Positions 53,896 to 64,000 of a stretch of 64,000 nucleotides of DNA are shown here, one piece after another. This stretch comes from Lineus longissimus (taxonomy: Eukaryota > Nemertea > Pilidiophora > Heteronemertea > Lineidae). Under the pieces are notes generated by a model. That model was given only the letters and a program-made list of their open reading frames with translations. It did not search any database and was not told the DNA's origin. The position numbers and the translations under genes are program-made. Positions within the stretch are counted from its first letter, which is position 1; each line of letters starts with the position of its first letter. The DNA lies in the NCBI RefSeq assembly GCF_910592395.1, contig NC_088319.1, positions 14,074,001 to 14,138,000 of the forward strand, given 5' to 3'.

Positions 53896-56800
53896 ATGTT
53901 TCGATCGGTAAATTTAAGATACGTCAACGTCGTGTTCTTGGTTCTGATTTCGGTTGTGCTGTTATCTTATGTTTCGAAGATGAACCAGGCTCAACAGTGG
54001 GTTGCATCAGGACAACAAAACAGCTTATTAGAGAGCCAGCCTGGGCATTCCACCGTCACATTTTCTCGTAAAATTCAAACTGATTCTCACATCGAAACGG
54101 TTACGGAAAAGCCTCATGAAGACAAAATATCGGAAACGAATGGTTCCATCAAGTTGACGAATTGGATTACCAAGGAGTTCATCTTAAAGGAGTTAAGGGA
54201 GTATACGCCGCCGAAAATTAATGCAACGGCCGACCTTAAGAAGCAATTGGATAAATACAAACCGGTTGATTTTGGACACAATTTGAACGTCAAGGTAGGT
54301 TGACTTGGGGAAAAATGTCAGAACTCCCCCCCCCCTTATAAAGGCAGTTATAGAGCTCGTTAAAGGGACTAAGCCATCACGTAGCCTTGTGTGTCAAGAT
54401 ATGAAATAGCAAGAGACATTGGGTCTTCTTTTCTTTTCTCGGGTATAAAGTGGCCTCAACCTCAATCGCGTATCGTGGCACTATCGCTGGCCCTTTATAC
54501 CCTCCTTAATTCATCGGGTATCCCAAGAAATTCGTCACAGTCTCTATTATTCTTTCAATCCCTAGCATAGGATATTTTTAACAAGCCCCAAGAATATAAA
54601 GCATACTGATAACCGGGGCAGGATCGTGACGATTGCATTACTATATTCCAGCCTCCAGCTCAGAGCGATTTTATCAAGAGTCTAAAGAACCCGTGTTGGA
54701 AAGTTGATGCGACGCTTCACTGCCTGCCCTATTTCTACTTGCTGGGTTTCCCCAAGAGCGGCACCACCGACCTCTGGACCCGCATCAGCAGGCACCCTCA
54801 GCAGGCGTGGAAGGCTGATAATTGGCAGTCAGGGGATGCGTGGCATAATAAGGAGGTGCAATGGTGGACATGGTTCAGGTTCAGTGGGAGTACGCAACTA
54901 GATGCACGGCATACAGGTATATACTCTATAGAAACTGAGGCCCACGACGATTGGGGCCTCACATGTCACTAAACTCCCGAGGCGGTGACTTCGTCATCCT
55001 TTTCATACTTCAAGGAAGGGACGAGGCCGAGCCACTGCATCCGGTGTGTAGCATGCTCCTATAGTACGATGTCATTTTCTTCGACTTTCCATTATCGAGG
55101 AAACAAAAATGTCCCCTTTTCAATGCGAGTAAAGAAAGGGGTCCTGGCGAAAAAACAGCCAGTTTCGTTCTTTAAACCTTTTAATTTTGCACGATACAGA
55201 CCAATTGTGTCTCGAAGAAGGGTCGATACAACCATTACTATGATCATTTCAAAGCAATTTATTTATATCTGAAGTAAGTGACGCGTGAATCGTCGCCTGT
55301 ACTCAAACGTGATATGTCATTTACCATTCCAGAGGGACGCTTATTGAATACTTACACACGCAGATTCAAGGAACAACTTTTTAAGAAGAACAGCAGTATG
55401 AGCAGTAATATCATAACAGGTAAATATTACTTCAATATCCAAGGGTTGTCCAACTTCAACAGTGATATCAACTCGACACCAATCTTGATGCCAAATGGAC
55501 ACCATTCTCGAGATGTGACGATAACAACGTGCATTATAAACGACGGCGATGACGTGACGCTGCTGCTGCAGATGAGACTGATAGTGATGATGATGAAGGT
55601 GCTGATGATGATTGATGTCCATGATGAAGATGATGATTGCAGCAGTGGCCATGCAGCAGCTGGCACTGATAATTATGAAAATGGCATGGTTACGAAAATG
55701 ATGACTCTTACGAATGACAATGACAAAGCATCTCAATATTTATCTGTGCGATTTAATTGGTTCCTGGCATTGTCCGGCAAGACTGACACAACATGCATTT
55801 TGTTGCAATGCTTTTTTTACATCCTGTACCTTCTAAATGATCTAGGCCCTTACACAAATTATGATAACCTGTCTCAATTATATCCTGTCTCTTTAGGTGA
55901 TGGGAGTGTCTCTTTGATCTATGACGTCAGTTTCCATTCAAGGTCAGTGGTGCCGGCCAAGGTCAGCACGAACAAGCCAATTACGGCGCCTGACCTTACC
56001 ATCGCCAGCCTCATCAGGCTTTATACACCACAAAGCAAGTTTATTATCATCATGCGAGACCCCGTCGACGCGTAAGTACTATTCAGGGGCCTTTAAAGTT
56101 GAATCTTCTACGATCTGGACTGACAAATGATATCAATAAAATAGGGAGGCGTCCTGATTACTGAGGTCAAATCGCGTAGAAACAGTTACCCCATTTCCTC
56201 AAACCAGGTTTTCAAAAAGAGATGCTGGTAAAGTTTTACCGCTGTGTGGCACTGGCTAACAATTTTCTGTTCAGTTGAAGCAGACTCTCTTCCTTGAAGC
56301 AAAATTCCATTACCTGTGTCACCATGGGAATGGAAATTGGGAAGTTCGACTAACATGTTTTGCTTTGGTTGTACATAAAAAGAATAAAAGCAAGGGATAC
56401 ATAAAATTTTGTTCAGGACGTCTTATCGACCAATAAAATATCCCAATCCAAGTTTTTGACAAATGAATAGATAAAACAAATAGAATTTCAGGCCGTCTGT
56501 TACACATCTATGAGGTAATGAGCTTCTTCATTATCTTTCAGAATGTATTCTCACTACCAGTACTGGCCAAGGGGAAGAGCGCGTTCGCCTGCAAACTTTC
56601 ACCACAGAGTCGTGCAGGTATTGTCCATGTATACTGACTGCTTCAAACGGTATTCGATACGGGCTTGCGCGTACGATCCGAACCTTTTGGAGGAAAGTGA
56701 CAGACAAGGGGTAAGTTGGCCGGTTTCCTATGCAGTACTGTCAATCAAGGTTTTAACATTGGCTATTTTTATTGGACTGCGATCCTTCTGGAAGTTGCGC

Positions 56801-57455
56801 TCCTCCTGGAAGCCAGTTTTAAGTATTGAAAACAAAGAAATCCTCTGCCCAAGTTGGCCCTTTATAAACGTCTCTCTAAACTCCATTCTCCTTTTTGCAG
56901 GTGCGATTATACCACGTCCTCTATGTCGTCTACCTTTCCGACTGGTTTAAGGTATTCCCGCGGGAGCAATTCCTTATAGCAAGGACTGAGGATTATGATA
57001 AGGATGTAAACGGCCACATGGAGAAAATATTCAAATTTCTTGATATTTGTAAGTCGATTTGCCTGGCATATCTATTCGCAGTTTAGGAAAACTAGGCTCA
57101 CGGCCAGGTTGTTCAAAACAATTTTACCTTGCAGAGAACACCTCTCTATAAATTCGGGACGGCATTGGTCGGTCCCACCGGTATGTCCTAGAGGAAAGGA
57201 ACCCTAGTTCACTTAATGATGCAATACAAATTATATGCAGGAAACTTTTTCTCATTGTTTTTCTTTGTTTATTATTCAGCCGTCCTTAAAAATGATACGA
57301 TGAGCAAGATATCGGGACCAGCGCACATGAACGTTCGTAACAACACACCGTATTTGAAAGAGACCCTGGAACTGTTCCAGAATTTCATCAAGCCTTTTAA
57401 CGATGCCTTGGCAGACTTACTCGGAGATCAGCGATTTGCATGGAACAGATCGTAA
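53896..57455 (+). CDS. CHST15: Carbohydrate sulfotransferase 15-like Golgi enzyme
   Basis: Seven coding exons, 53896-54294, 54652-54916, 55333-55419, 55897-56071, 56542-56710, 56901-57048 and 57280-57455, join in frame to 1419 nt (472 aa). The protein is type II: a short basic cytosolic tail (MFRSVNLRY), a membrane anchor (VNVVFLVLISVVLLSYV), a stem, then a luminal sulfotransferase domain. The PAPS 5'-phosphosulfate loop is GFPKSGTTDLW, and the 3'-phosphate site is FIIIMRDPVDAMYSHYQYW. CHYLPYF-like lead-in, LYVVYLSDWFKVFPREQFL and the closing FRFAW-type end (DQRFAWNRS) follow CHST15 (GalNAc4S-6ST), which adds a 6-O-sulfate to 4-sulfated GalNAc of chondroitin sulfate. Human CHST15 is longer (about 561 aa). 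Exact acceptor specificity is inference. A start at ATG 53896 is preferred because upstream codons lack an ATG. Confidence 0.88.
54326..54335 (+). repeat. Poly-C tract in a sulfotransferase intron
   Basis: Ten consecutive C residues lie just after the first coding exon of the CHST15-like gene. Confidence 0.8.
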
Positions 57456-58056
57456 TGCGGCTCCCTAGAACGCTAACACAATATCTGGACGGACTTGTTT
57501 GTACTTGCGAGGATAGGCCCTATATTATTGGACTTCATCAACGGCACGAAGCACGTTACTTGTACATGCACTCAGTTGCCCGAATCGGGTGACCATTTTA
57601 TTCTTCGTCTGAATACTACAGGCGACACAAAAATATTACCTTTGTTTTTAAAAATGACTCCGAAAATATCGAACACTAAGTTACCAAACTTCGGTATAAT
57701 GTACTGAACTGTCAGTTCTTCTTCTAGACCAGAAGTACATTATGTTGTATCAAACATTTTACTAAATTTTATCAAATGCTTTTGTTGTTTAATTTTATGT
57801 CTTTTTCAGAAAATGTTATTCCCTGTGCTGTGGTTCATCCCTGCATAATGGTTCTTTTAATTTTTATCAAAGCGTTTTGAAAATAAAAGATTTAAATAAG
57901 TATTCGAAGACTTGTTATGCTTACATGATACACGTATATATATTATTTTTTAAAACATTGCTTTGACCACAGTGGTTTACGTGCATCAGCCATAACCTAA
58001 TGGGTTGGTGAAAAATGTGTCAAAAGCATATTTTCGGCACCGATCTATACCCGTCG

Positions 58057-58665
58057 CTATCCATCCTTCCAATCTGCTTTACCCTGCGTTTTTTCCTCCA
58101 TGATCATAACTCGGTTATTTGATAAAGAACCTTTGTCGCTGGTTTTAACCCCTGACGTTTTGACGGTAAAGTTCGGGTCTTTTTTCTGAATCGAGTCGAA
58201 GTTTCGGAAATCAACGGTGTACCGAATGTCACGCATATAAGGGTTTTTTAGTATGGAAATGGGTCTAACCCCAAACGACGAGTAATTCACTTCACTTTGA
58301 AGCGCTTTCGTAAGTTGTGCGATGCCATTCGAAGAAAGGTGATGCAAATAATGAAAGCACGAACTTCTTTTATACGAACGCATAGGTCCGTTATCAAAGT
58401 TATTCGCATTGCTTCTCCAGGTTGTATTTCGACAGTATTGCTTCTTTACCAGAAATAATAGTTTTACATTATGCGGGTTGGTCTTCTCCAAAGGACAAGT
58501 ATTCACTTTCCTCTGAAATCTCTTTGATGATATGCATAGCTTCATTTGAAGGGAAAACGTTTTGTTCTCCATGATTGCTTTGAGATATTTTGCTTTGTCA
58601 CGCAATGGGTAGGAAATATCAGCTGCATTACTGCAGGTTTTCAGGTTTTTATTATGCCGTGTCAA
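58057..58665 (-). CDS. Uncertain ORF, up to 202 codons, possible terminal exon
   Basis: The minus strand is open for 609 bases. The open frame lacks an ATG at its 5' end, the first being in AIMENKTFSLQM, so if real it is probably the last exon of a gene whose upstream exons I did not find. The composition is basic and Asn/Ser/Tyr-rich (VNYSSFGVRPISILKNPY, RDIRYTVDFRNFDSI), with a few Cys, reminiscent of a secretory-pathway luminal protein. No catalytic motif is visible, and I cannot name a family. Chance ORF or pseudogene is quite possible. Confidence 0.28.
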   Translation of the reverse strand: MTRHNKNLKTCSNAADISYPLRDKAKYLKAIMENKTFSLQMKLCISSKRFQRKVNTCPLEKTNPHNVKLLFLVKKQYCRNTTWRSNANNFDNGPMRSYKRSSCFHYLHHLSSNGIAQLTKALQSEVNYSSFGVRPISILKNPYMRDIRYTVDFRNFDSIQKKDPNFTVKTSGVKTSDKGSLSNNRVMIMEEKTQGKADWKDG

Positions 58666-58998
58666 TATTTGACGCCAAAATTAAACAATGCGAATGTCCA
58701 CCAGTGCACAGTCACTCAAGCTGAGGACAAAATCCACGATCTACAGCAAACACGTTCCAGCAGACTTGATAAAGCTGTGATTACCGAGGTGAACCGATCT
58801 TTGTTTGACCAGCTTTCCTTGTCACAGAGCCGATGAAAGTTCTTGTCGAAAAAATACTTAAAGGTACAGCGAACCATCCAACAAAAAGTGCACCCGTGAG
58901 ATTTACGGGACAGCACACTCCAGAAGAAAGAACAATGTCGTGTCAGCGGCAATATCGCACTCTCTATACTTTCAATGATGAGGGCGGCAAACCCGTCC

Positions 58999-59441
58999 TT
59001 AAGCCCGAAGCACACTAGCCGCCAACTTCGGCGTTCACAGGCGTTTATTGCCGCAAGAGTCCTGAACGCCTGAAAAATCCCTAGTCTGCTACGAACGGCG
59101 TCGGCGAACGCCACTTGCCGCCACTTGCCGCAACTAAACGCCAAATATCTAACATGTTTGATTTTTGACGCGTGTCGCCGCGTTTGAACGCAAGAAGAAG
59201 CCAGGTGTGCTACGGATTGCCGCCTGAATCGGCGTCGGCGGCGAGGCTATGGCCAATCAGTATGCGTCTTGATATCACATGATTTCAAAATGGCAACCGA
59301 AAGTGGCGGAAAAGACGCTACTGGACGCCGATTCTGGGCAGGTGTGCTCTGACCGGGATCCACTGGCCGCCAACTTCGGCGTCGAGAGGCATCAGCTGAA
59401 AGCTTCTTGTCGCCAAAGTTGGCTAGTGTGCTGCGGGCTTT
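58999..59441. mobile_element. MITE with TTAAGCCCGAAGCACACTAG inverted ends
   Basis: The left end (about 58999-59032) reads TTAAGCCCGAAGCACACTAG and CCGCCAACTTCGGCG. The right end CGCCAAAGTTGGCTAGTGTG CTGCGGGCTTTA is its imperfect reverse complement. Inside, modules such as GCCGCCAACTTCGGCG and GTGTGCTACGG recur in both orientations. The 443-bp element has no transposase. Confidence 0.65.
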
Positions 59442-60348
59442 ACATCCACAGCTTTATTGCTTTATTTGCCAGCTGTTCTGATATCGAGGGTTATTTGACT
59501 GGATTTAAACACGGACTGTTGAGAAGTCCGTGACACTCGAAGCTGACAAGGTGAGTTTGATGTCCACTCGTTTCAACTGGTTGGATCCCCTTTGGAGATA
59601 TCTGTAAGTCAAAGAAAGCTATATTTTGTTATCTCTACCATGGTTTTGCAATACAAGTTGGTGTTGAGAACCTTTTATTACCAGCTCATTGCCCATACCG
59701 AGCTATCAGCGTAGTGAGTCGGTGTCTATCTTTGAGACTTTTAGGATTGACGCCATCGCTGATAAATCGGCATGCAAAGTCTGGTTCATCTCGCGTATTG
59801 GTGTCCAGTGTTTGTCATCGCTGTAAGGAACCTTCTGCGGGAGTCGGGGCGGGCTCGGGTCTGACTTAGACGAACTTAATTACCTCGAAGATATTCGCAT
59901 TCGGATTGCCTTGCAACCCTCGTGAGCACCATCACAACTGGAAACCGTCGCGTTTTTCCCGCGTAAAACAGTCTTTATGGTCAGTTACAACCCAGTAACA
60001 CTTGCCAGGCGAGCCATAACTTTTATCCAATGCTTGTGGAAACTGCGCGGTTTCTCGCATTCGCCGGTGGTTCCCGCTGTTATAATGGGAAACGAAGCTT
60101 TAGGTGCCACAAATACCGCGCTACAATCGCCACCACCACTAGACAAAAGCAACAGCAATAAATCATCGTTGCTGAAAGAATTGCAAAGCACGACAAAGGA
60201 TAAAAACACACTGCAAGCAATGAGGAACACATGTGGGTCTTTATGTTGAAATGAATGTAAAATGGGCAGGTTTAAAAAGCACTACGCTCCCCCTTTAAAT
60301 CGTTTCATCTTTTGATTTGCAGGAAAACATACCCTTATTGGTTTACGA

Positions 60349-62289
60349 ATGACAATGGCGCTGTACCTCCTATTCCTGAGCCTCCTGCTTCTGGCCTTCA
60401 CCACCGCCGGAGGAACATGTACTGAAAAAGACACACGTTGCGAATTCTGGTTGGTAGTCGAGAGGAAAATGACCATGATCAGTCCCCAAGGAAACCAGCT
60501 TACCAAAGGGGACAAAGGTCAACTCTACTACGCTTCTGATAACCCGCAGACGGCAGCCTCTGTTCCGGTGGAGGGGGTCATCACTGCGGACGGATACATA
60601 GAAAATAGGATGGTTTACGTCGTAAATGGAACTTTTCCTGGGCCTGATATCGTCGTCTTTGAGGGCCAGGATGTTATAGTGCACGTGCAAAACAAACTGG
60701 CAGCCGAACCGCTGACCATCCACTGGCATGGCATTCACCAGAAAGGCACTCCAACCAGCGATGGGGTTGACATGCTCACGCAATGGCCGATTCTTCCCGA
60801 GAATACGTACACATACAAGTTCAAGGCGGATCCCCCGGGCACCCACTGGTACCATTCACACACTGAATTCCAAATTTCCATGGGCGTCCATGGCGCATTC
60901 ATCGTAAAGAGAAAAGAAGAGTACCACAAATCGGACGCTGAGCTGACCATGTTTATTTCCGATTGGAATCACTTCCATACGACACGTGATCTTTTCGCGA
61001 GGTGGACATTTGGTTACTACGAAAATGGCCAAAGCATCCATGCTCCACCAGGACTTGATGGTTTTACATACGGCCGCTTCAAGATGCATTCCGGTTTGTT
61101 AAACGGCAGAGGGCGCTACATTGATCCAGAAACTGGCAAAAACAATGGAGCCCCGCTCTCTCGTTTCTATGTCAAAAGTGGCGACGTCCTCCGCATACGA
61201 CTTGTCAACTCCGCCGGCATGTTGCCTTTCCGTTTCGCAATCGAATCGCACAAGTTTAAAGTAATCTCTAGCGATGGAGCAGACATGGAGGAGATAGAAG
61301 TTGATGGACTTTTCATCTATCCTGGCGAAACGTACGATATTTTGATAACAGCTAACCAGGCCTCAGGAAGCTACAAAATTGTCGGCAAGACCCTTCTTCT
61401 CCACGACGATTTTCTAGCCGAAGGAGTGCTGCAATATTCTGACGCACAGGACAACTACGACCTCAAGGACGGTGACATCTTAACATGCAATGCCGAAGCC
61501 CCTTGCACGTTTTTCAATTGTCCGACGTCTGACGTCCGAGTTGCCTTCGAACAGTACTCTAAATGCATAAATATTGACGAAGCGAAAGGTATACACGTAC
61601 AGGACCACGTGTACGACCGTTCTGCCAGACCGAGGGAAATCTTCCTTAACTTCGCCTATCCAAGACCACCAATGCATACCCCACAGGCATCGGTAAATGC
61701 GATCCGGTTCCACGCTCCATCGTCGCCGGTCCTTCTTACGAATGAAATCGAACACCAATGTCCGAAAGGTTGTGCCGAACACTTCTGCCAGTGCACCCAC
61801 ACTGTCGAATTGAAGAAAGACGAGATGATCCAAATGGTCCTCCTAAATGCTGGCGCTGGTGCGGGAACTGTCCACAGCATCCATCTACATGGACATTACT
61901 TCCATGTTTTGAAGATGGGGTATGGTGTCTATAATGCAACCACTGGAGCCTATGTCTCAACTAGCGTAGACATAGCATGTGCGTCTAGCGATCCCTACTG
62001 CACAAACGCAACCTGGGCTGATCCATCATATCGCCCAAAATTGAGCGAGATAGGGAAATTCCGTGGACACGTGAAAAAGGATACGATTTTAGTACCCTCG
62101 GGCGGATACGTTGTAACTAGATTCAAGGCTGACAATCCTGGGATGTGGATGATGCATTGCCACCAAGAGCTGCACCTTGCGGACGGGATGGCAATGGTGT
62201 TTGTTGAAGCAAAAGACGACATCCCAGGAATCCCCGCAGAGACTCCATTTTTCAACTCCTACGGGAACTTCCGAAATCACGCTGAATAG
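60349..62289 (+). CDS. Secreted laccase-type multicopper oxidase
   Basis: One uninterrupted frame of 646 codons. Residues 1-21 (MTMALYLLFLSLLLLAFTTA) are a signal peptide, so the enzyme is secreted or enters the secretory pathway. Three cupredoxin-like domains follow. All four copper-binding motifs are intact: HWHG at 125-128, HWYHSH at 166-171, H-L-H-G-H-Y-F at 512-518 and H-C-H-x3-H at 603-609 with Met614 as axial ligand to the type 1 copper. VVNGTFPGPDIVVFEGQDVI is the usual first-domain lead-in. The family couples one-electron oxidation of phenols, amines or metals to reduction of oxygen to water; the substrate here is unknown. Animal laccases act in cuticle tanning, pigment, iron or immune chemistry in various groups. 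The lack of introns in the coding region contrasts with every other complete, recognised gene here. The start is fixed by the signal peptide. Confidence 0.95.
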   Translation: MTMALYLLFLSLLLLAFTTAGGTCTEKDTRCEFWLVVERKMTMISPQGNQLTKGDKGQLYYASDNPQTAASVPVEGVITADGYIENRMVYVVNGTFPGPDIVVFEGQDVIVHVQNKLAAEPLTIHWHGIHQKGTPTSDGVDMLTQWPILPENTYTYKFKADPPGTHWYHSHTEFQISMGVHGAFIVKRKEEYHKSDAELTMFISDWNHFHTTRDLFARWTFGYYENGQSIHAPPGLDGFTYGRFKMHSGLLNGRGRYIDPETGKNNGAPLSRFYVKSGDVLRIRLVNSAGMLPFRFAIESHKFKVISSDGADMEEIEVDGLFIYPGETYDILITANQASGSYKIVGKTLLLHDDFLAEGVLQYSDAQDNYDLKDGDILTCNAEAPCTFFNCPTSDVRVAFEQYSKCINIDEAKGIHVQDHVYDRSARPREIFLNFAYPRPPMHTPQASVNAIRFHAPSSPVLLTNEIEHQCPKGCAEHFCQCTHTVELKKDEMIQMVLLNAGAGAGTVHSIHLHGHYFHVLKMGYGVYNATTGAYVSTSVDIACASSDPYCTNATWADPSYRPKLSEIGKFRGHVKKDTILVPSGGYVVTRFKADNPGMWMMHCHQELHLADGMAMVFVEAKDDIPGIPAETPFFNSYGNFRNHAE

Positions 62290-62313
62290 AAGAGTCATCT
62301 CAAGATTAAAGCA

Positions 62314-62439
62314 TATTGGGTGATATGAATAAAGACTAGCAAATGCTTTTATCTACAACTCCATGTACATTTACACCAGACCTTTCTGTACAAAATTGAA
62401 GTAAAAGCATTTGCTAGACTTTATTCATATCAGCCAATA
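62314..62439. repeat. Inverted repeat of about 40 bp containing a polyA signal, just after the laccase
   Basis: The left arm (62314-62354: TATTGGGTGATATGAATAAA then GACTAGCAAATGCTTTT) and the right arm (62401-62439) are near-perfect reverse complements around a 46-base loop. Each arm supplies an AATAAA, one per strand. The plus-strand one, at 62328-62333, is 39 bases after the laccase stop and could be its polyadenylation signal. A short MITE is an equally good explanation of the structure. Confidence 0.75.
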
Positions 62440-63002
62440 CAGAGGGCGACCGAAAATCCTTTCTTTTCATAAAATGCGTCTATTATATTTATTGCTAAAT
62501 AAAACTAAAGGTCCATACCGTCATAAATTCGAATGGCGATGCCGCAAGTCAAACAGACTGGGTACTGTTGATTAAACTATAACTATGTATAGGTCTAACA
62601 CAGGCAAATGCACCCCATACAGAGACACGTGCCAAGTCGAGCATTGCGTTCCACAGACCAGTGCCTCCTGTCGTCGCAGAGAACTAAGACCATAAGACAT
62701 GGAAATCGATATTTTCAGCAGGTGGCACCTGGCCACTTGGCCGTAAGACAGTCTTCCAGTCTCCATGTATACAGGGCACTCAAAAACCTCTCTGAGAATG
62801 CCCACCATCACGCCATACGGGTAATTAAATAGTCAATTTTGCCTCTTTATGGCACTCAGACTTGGGCCTATTGGCCTGGTCACATTATAGGTTCAGTATG
62901 TTTCAAAATATGAATGGTTGAGGATGCTCCGAAGTAATATTTGCTATCGAGTTCGTTCATTGGTTTGCTTGGAGATGGATTATTAGGTGTGGATCTGCTC
63001 GT

Positions 63003-63150
63003 GCTGCCCTTGGCTCTGGGTGTAACAGCATTCGTTATCTCGCCAGGTCTGGTTGTGACAGTATCTGCAATCTCATCAGGTCTGGTTGTGGCAGCATGTT
63101 ATGGTATGGTTGTTGCAGTATCTGCTGTCTCTTCAGATCTGGTGTTCTGA
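63003..63150 (+). repeat. Dispersed repeat with GTCTGGTTGT core, copy 2
   Basis: TGGGTGTAACAGCATTCGTT, ATCTCGCCAGGTCTGGTTG, GACAGTATCTGCAATCTCAT and CAGGTCTGGTTGTGGCAGCA follow the same order as in 1018-1230, about 62 kb away on the same strand. The copy is shorter but otherwise very similar. Confidence 0.65.
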
Positions 63151-63911
63151 TTATCCCTTTCTGAAAATGATCAGGTATTCACCATGTGAAAATGTGACAC
63201 ATTTTTCCTAAGGGTGGAGACAAGGTCCACCCTGTAGAGACATGGTGCACTACGCTGGGAGAGTACACATCTAGATAAGACAGAGTACGCATAGTGAAGG
63301 GGCACGGCACATCCAGCAAAGACTTGATACAACCGCTCTCTGGCAACATGGCGAGCTATGAAGGGGAGGGCACATCCAGAAGAGAAATGGTGCACTACTG
63401 TCTCATTATCCCGGCAAATGTGGAAAAAGTGCAGAAATTAAAAAAAGAACGAAATCAGCGCCTCTGGTGTCAAGATTTGAAAATACTGTTATTAGAATAT
63501 CTCCGACATCCCTCGATGTGCACATTGAGGATGTAACAAATCGCTTGTAAATATAAACACACAGGAGTTTTTTCATTTTCTTTGTCAGAGAATAATCTAC
63601 TTTTCTAATAATCTGACTCTGAAATTTACCGTGAACATTGGATGCTTAGTTTGTGTTAGCAGAAGAGGATATTTTCAACAAATTCCTAAGAGTTGTAAGT
63701 GACCATACCACTCGTGCACTCATCGCAGATGCACTCAACAAACACTACAGCACTGTCTCTGCAGTCACAGTGTCTCACTGTCTGTGCATCTGCTTGCAAA
63801 GGCTGCCAGTCACTACAGTACCCTCTGATTTCAACTCTGATTTATAACATACATGTCGATGTTTATCATTTTTGTTTCCAGATGGAGTAATACAAAACCT
63901 TGATTGCAACC

Positions 63912-64000
63912 ATGCCATTCATGGCATTATTCCGTCGTAATCCTCGCTCAAATGGCTACGGGCCATTGAGTATCAACTCCTCCGCGGATGATGACTACAC
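63912..64000 (+). CDS. Possible N-terminus of an unrecognised gene, cut by the window edge
   Basis: After a splice acceptor at 63881-63882, an ATG at 63912 opens MPFMALFRRNPRSNGYGPLS and INSSADDDYT, with no stop before the edge. Basic then Ser/Asp-rich, it looks like a polar cytosolic N-terminus. A shorter upstream ATG in the same exon stops after two codons. With only about 30 residues, no family can be named. Confidence 0.3.
   Translation, partial: MPFMALFRRNPRSNGYGPLSINSSADDDY

Larger units (their letters stand above)
57456..60348. other. Spacer between the sulfotransferase and laccase genes
   Basis: An AATAAA near 57881-57887 probably ends the sulfotransferase transcript. The stretch then holds an uncertain minus-strand ORF (58057-58665) and a MITE (58999-59441). 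Near 60236 a GT donor and at 60321-60322 an AG acceptor (TTTTGATTTGCAG) suggest a 5' UTR intron just upstream of the laccase start. An upstream ATG at 60088 (MGNEALGATN) would reach a TGA at that junction, so it could be a uORF. Confidence 0.45.
62290..63911. other. Spacer right of the laccase gene
   Basis: Apart from the inverted repeat at 62314-62439 and the dispersed repeat at 63003-63150, I see no exon with splice support. A 3' splice site (TTTTTGTTTCCAG) at 63881 introduces the possible next gene. Confidence 0.4.

Noticed and set aside
55278-56075. A 265-codon open frame in the sulfotransferase region
   Set aside because: It reads through the intron between exons 3 and 4; only its two ends are coding, and the middle is low-complexity ATG/GAT-rich sequence.
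58716-59144. A 142-codon minus-strand ORF
   Set aside because: Its 5' third lies inside the MITE at 58999-59441 and the peptide resembles nothing known. Chance ORF.
60088-60236. Laccase translation starting upstream at MGNEALGATN
   Set aside because: Joining the donor near 60236 to the acceptor at 60322 creates a TGA, and the signal peptide begins at 60349. It is better read as 5' UTR with a possible uORF.
63294-63536. An 80-codon ORF after the laccase gene
   Set aside because: Lys/Glu-rich without recognisable similarity or splice signals. Not supported.

Overview
The window is nuclear DNA of an animal. Genes are split by many short GT-AG introns, most of roughly 100-900 bp, coding exons make up a minority of the sequence, and polyA signals, tRNA- and 5S-derived SINEs and MITEs are scattered through introns and spacers. 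Protein content points to a non-vertebrate bilaterian: orthologues of human UBE4B, SLC35E2, ARHGEF10/10L and RANGRF sit beside a full-length secreted laccase-type multicopper oxidase, a family missing from vertebrates but present in several marine invertebrate groups. A hemichordate, cephalochordate, brachiopod or mollusc would all fit; the sequence alone does not let me choose.

Layout, left to right. (1) 1-183: start of an unrecognised minus-strand gene running off the left edge. (2) 1428-3011 (+): four-exon gene resembling C3orf14/CEP15. (3) 6155-8884 (-): SLC35E2-type transporter, six exons. (4) 10002-19205 (+): complete 25-exon UBE4B, ending in a U-box. (5) 19.2-25.8 kb: no gene seen; MITEs, a perfect hairpin and a degenerate tandem repeat of about 100-130 bp units. 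(6) 25848-45427 (-): ARHGEF10-type RhoGEF, 19 coding exons in the long form plus an alternative first exon. (7) 47532-47849 (-): small unrecognised gene, head to head with (8) RANGRF/MOG1 (48126-49776, +). (9) 50440-52812: 31-bp minisatellite of about 76 copies. (10) 53896-57455 (+): CHST15-like Golgi sulfotransferase, seven coding exons. (11) 58057-58665 (-): uncertain ORF. (12) 60349-62289 (+): laccase with an uninterrupted coding region. (13) 63912-64000 (+): possible start of another gene.

The genes do not form one pathway. They are ordinary cellular functions: ubiquitin chain elongation, sugar-nucleotide-type transport, Rho activation, Ran nucleotide release, glycosaminoglycan sulfation and extracellular oxidation. 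SLC35E2, UBE4B and ARHGEF10L all lie on human chromosome arm 1p36, so this may be an old animal linkage group. I joined exons by hand. For UBE4B, SLC35E2, both ARHGEF10 forms, RANGRF, the sulfotransferase and the CEP15-like gene the joined exons stay in frame from ATG to stop, which is strong support. I saw no prokaryote-like system, CRISPR array, operon or rRNA gene.
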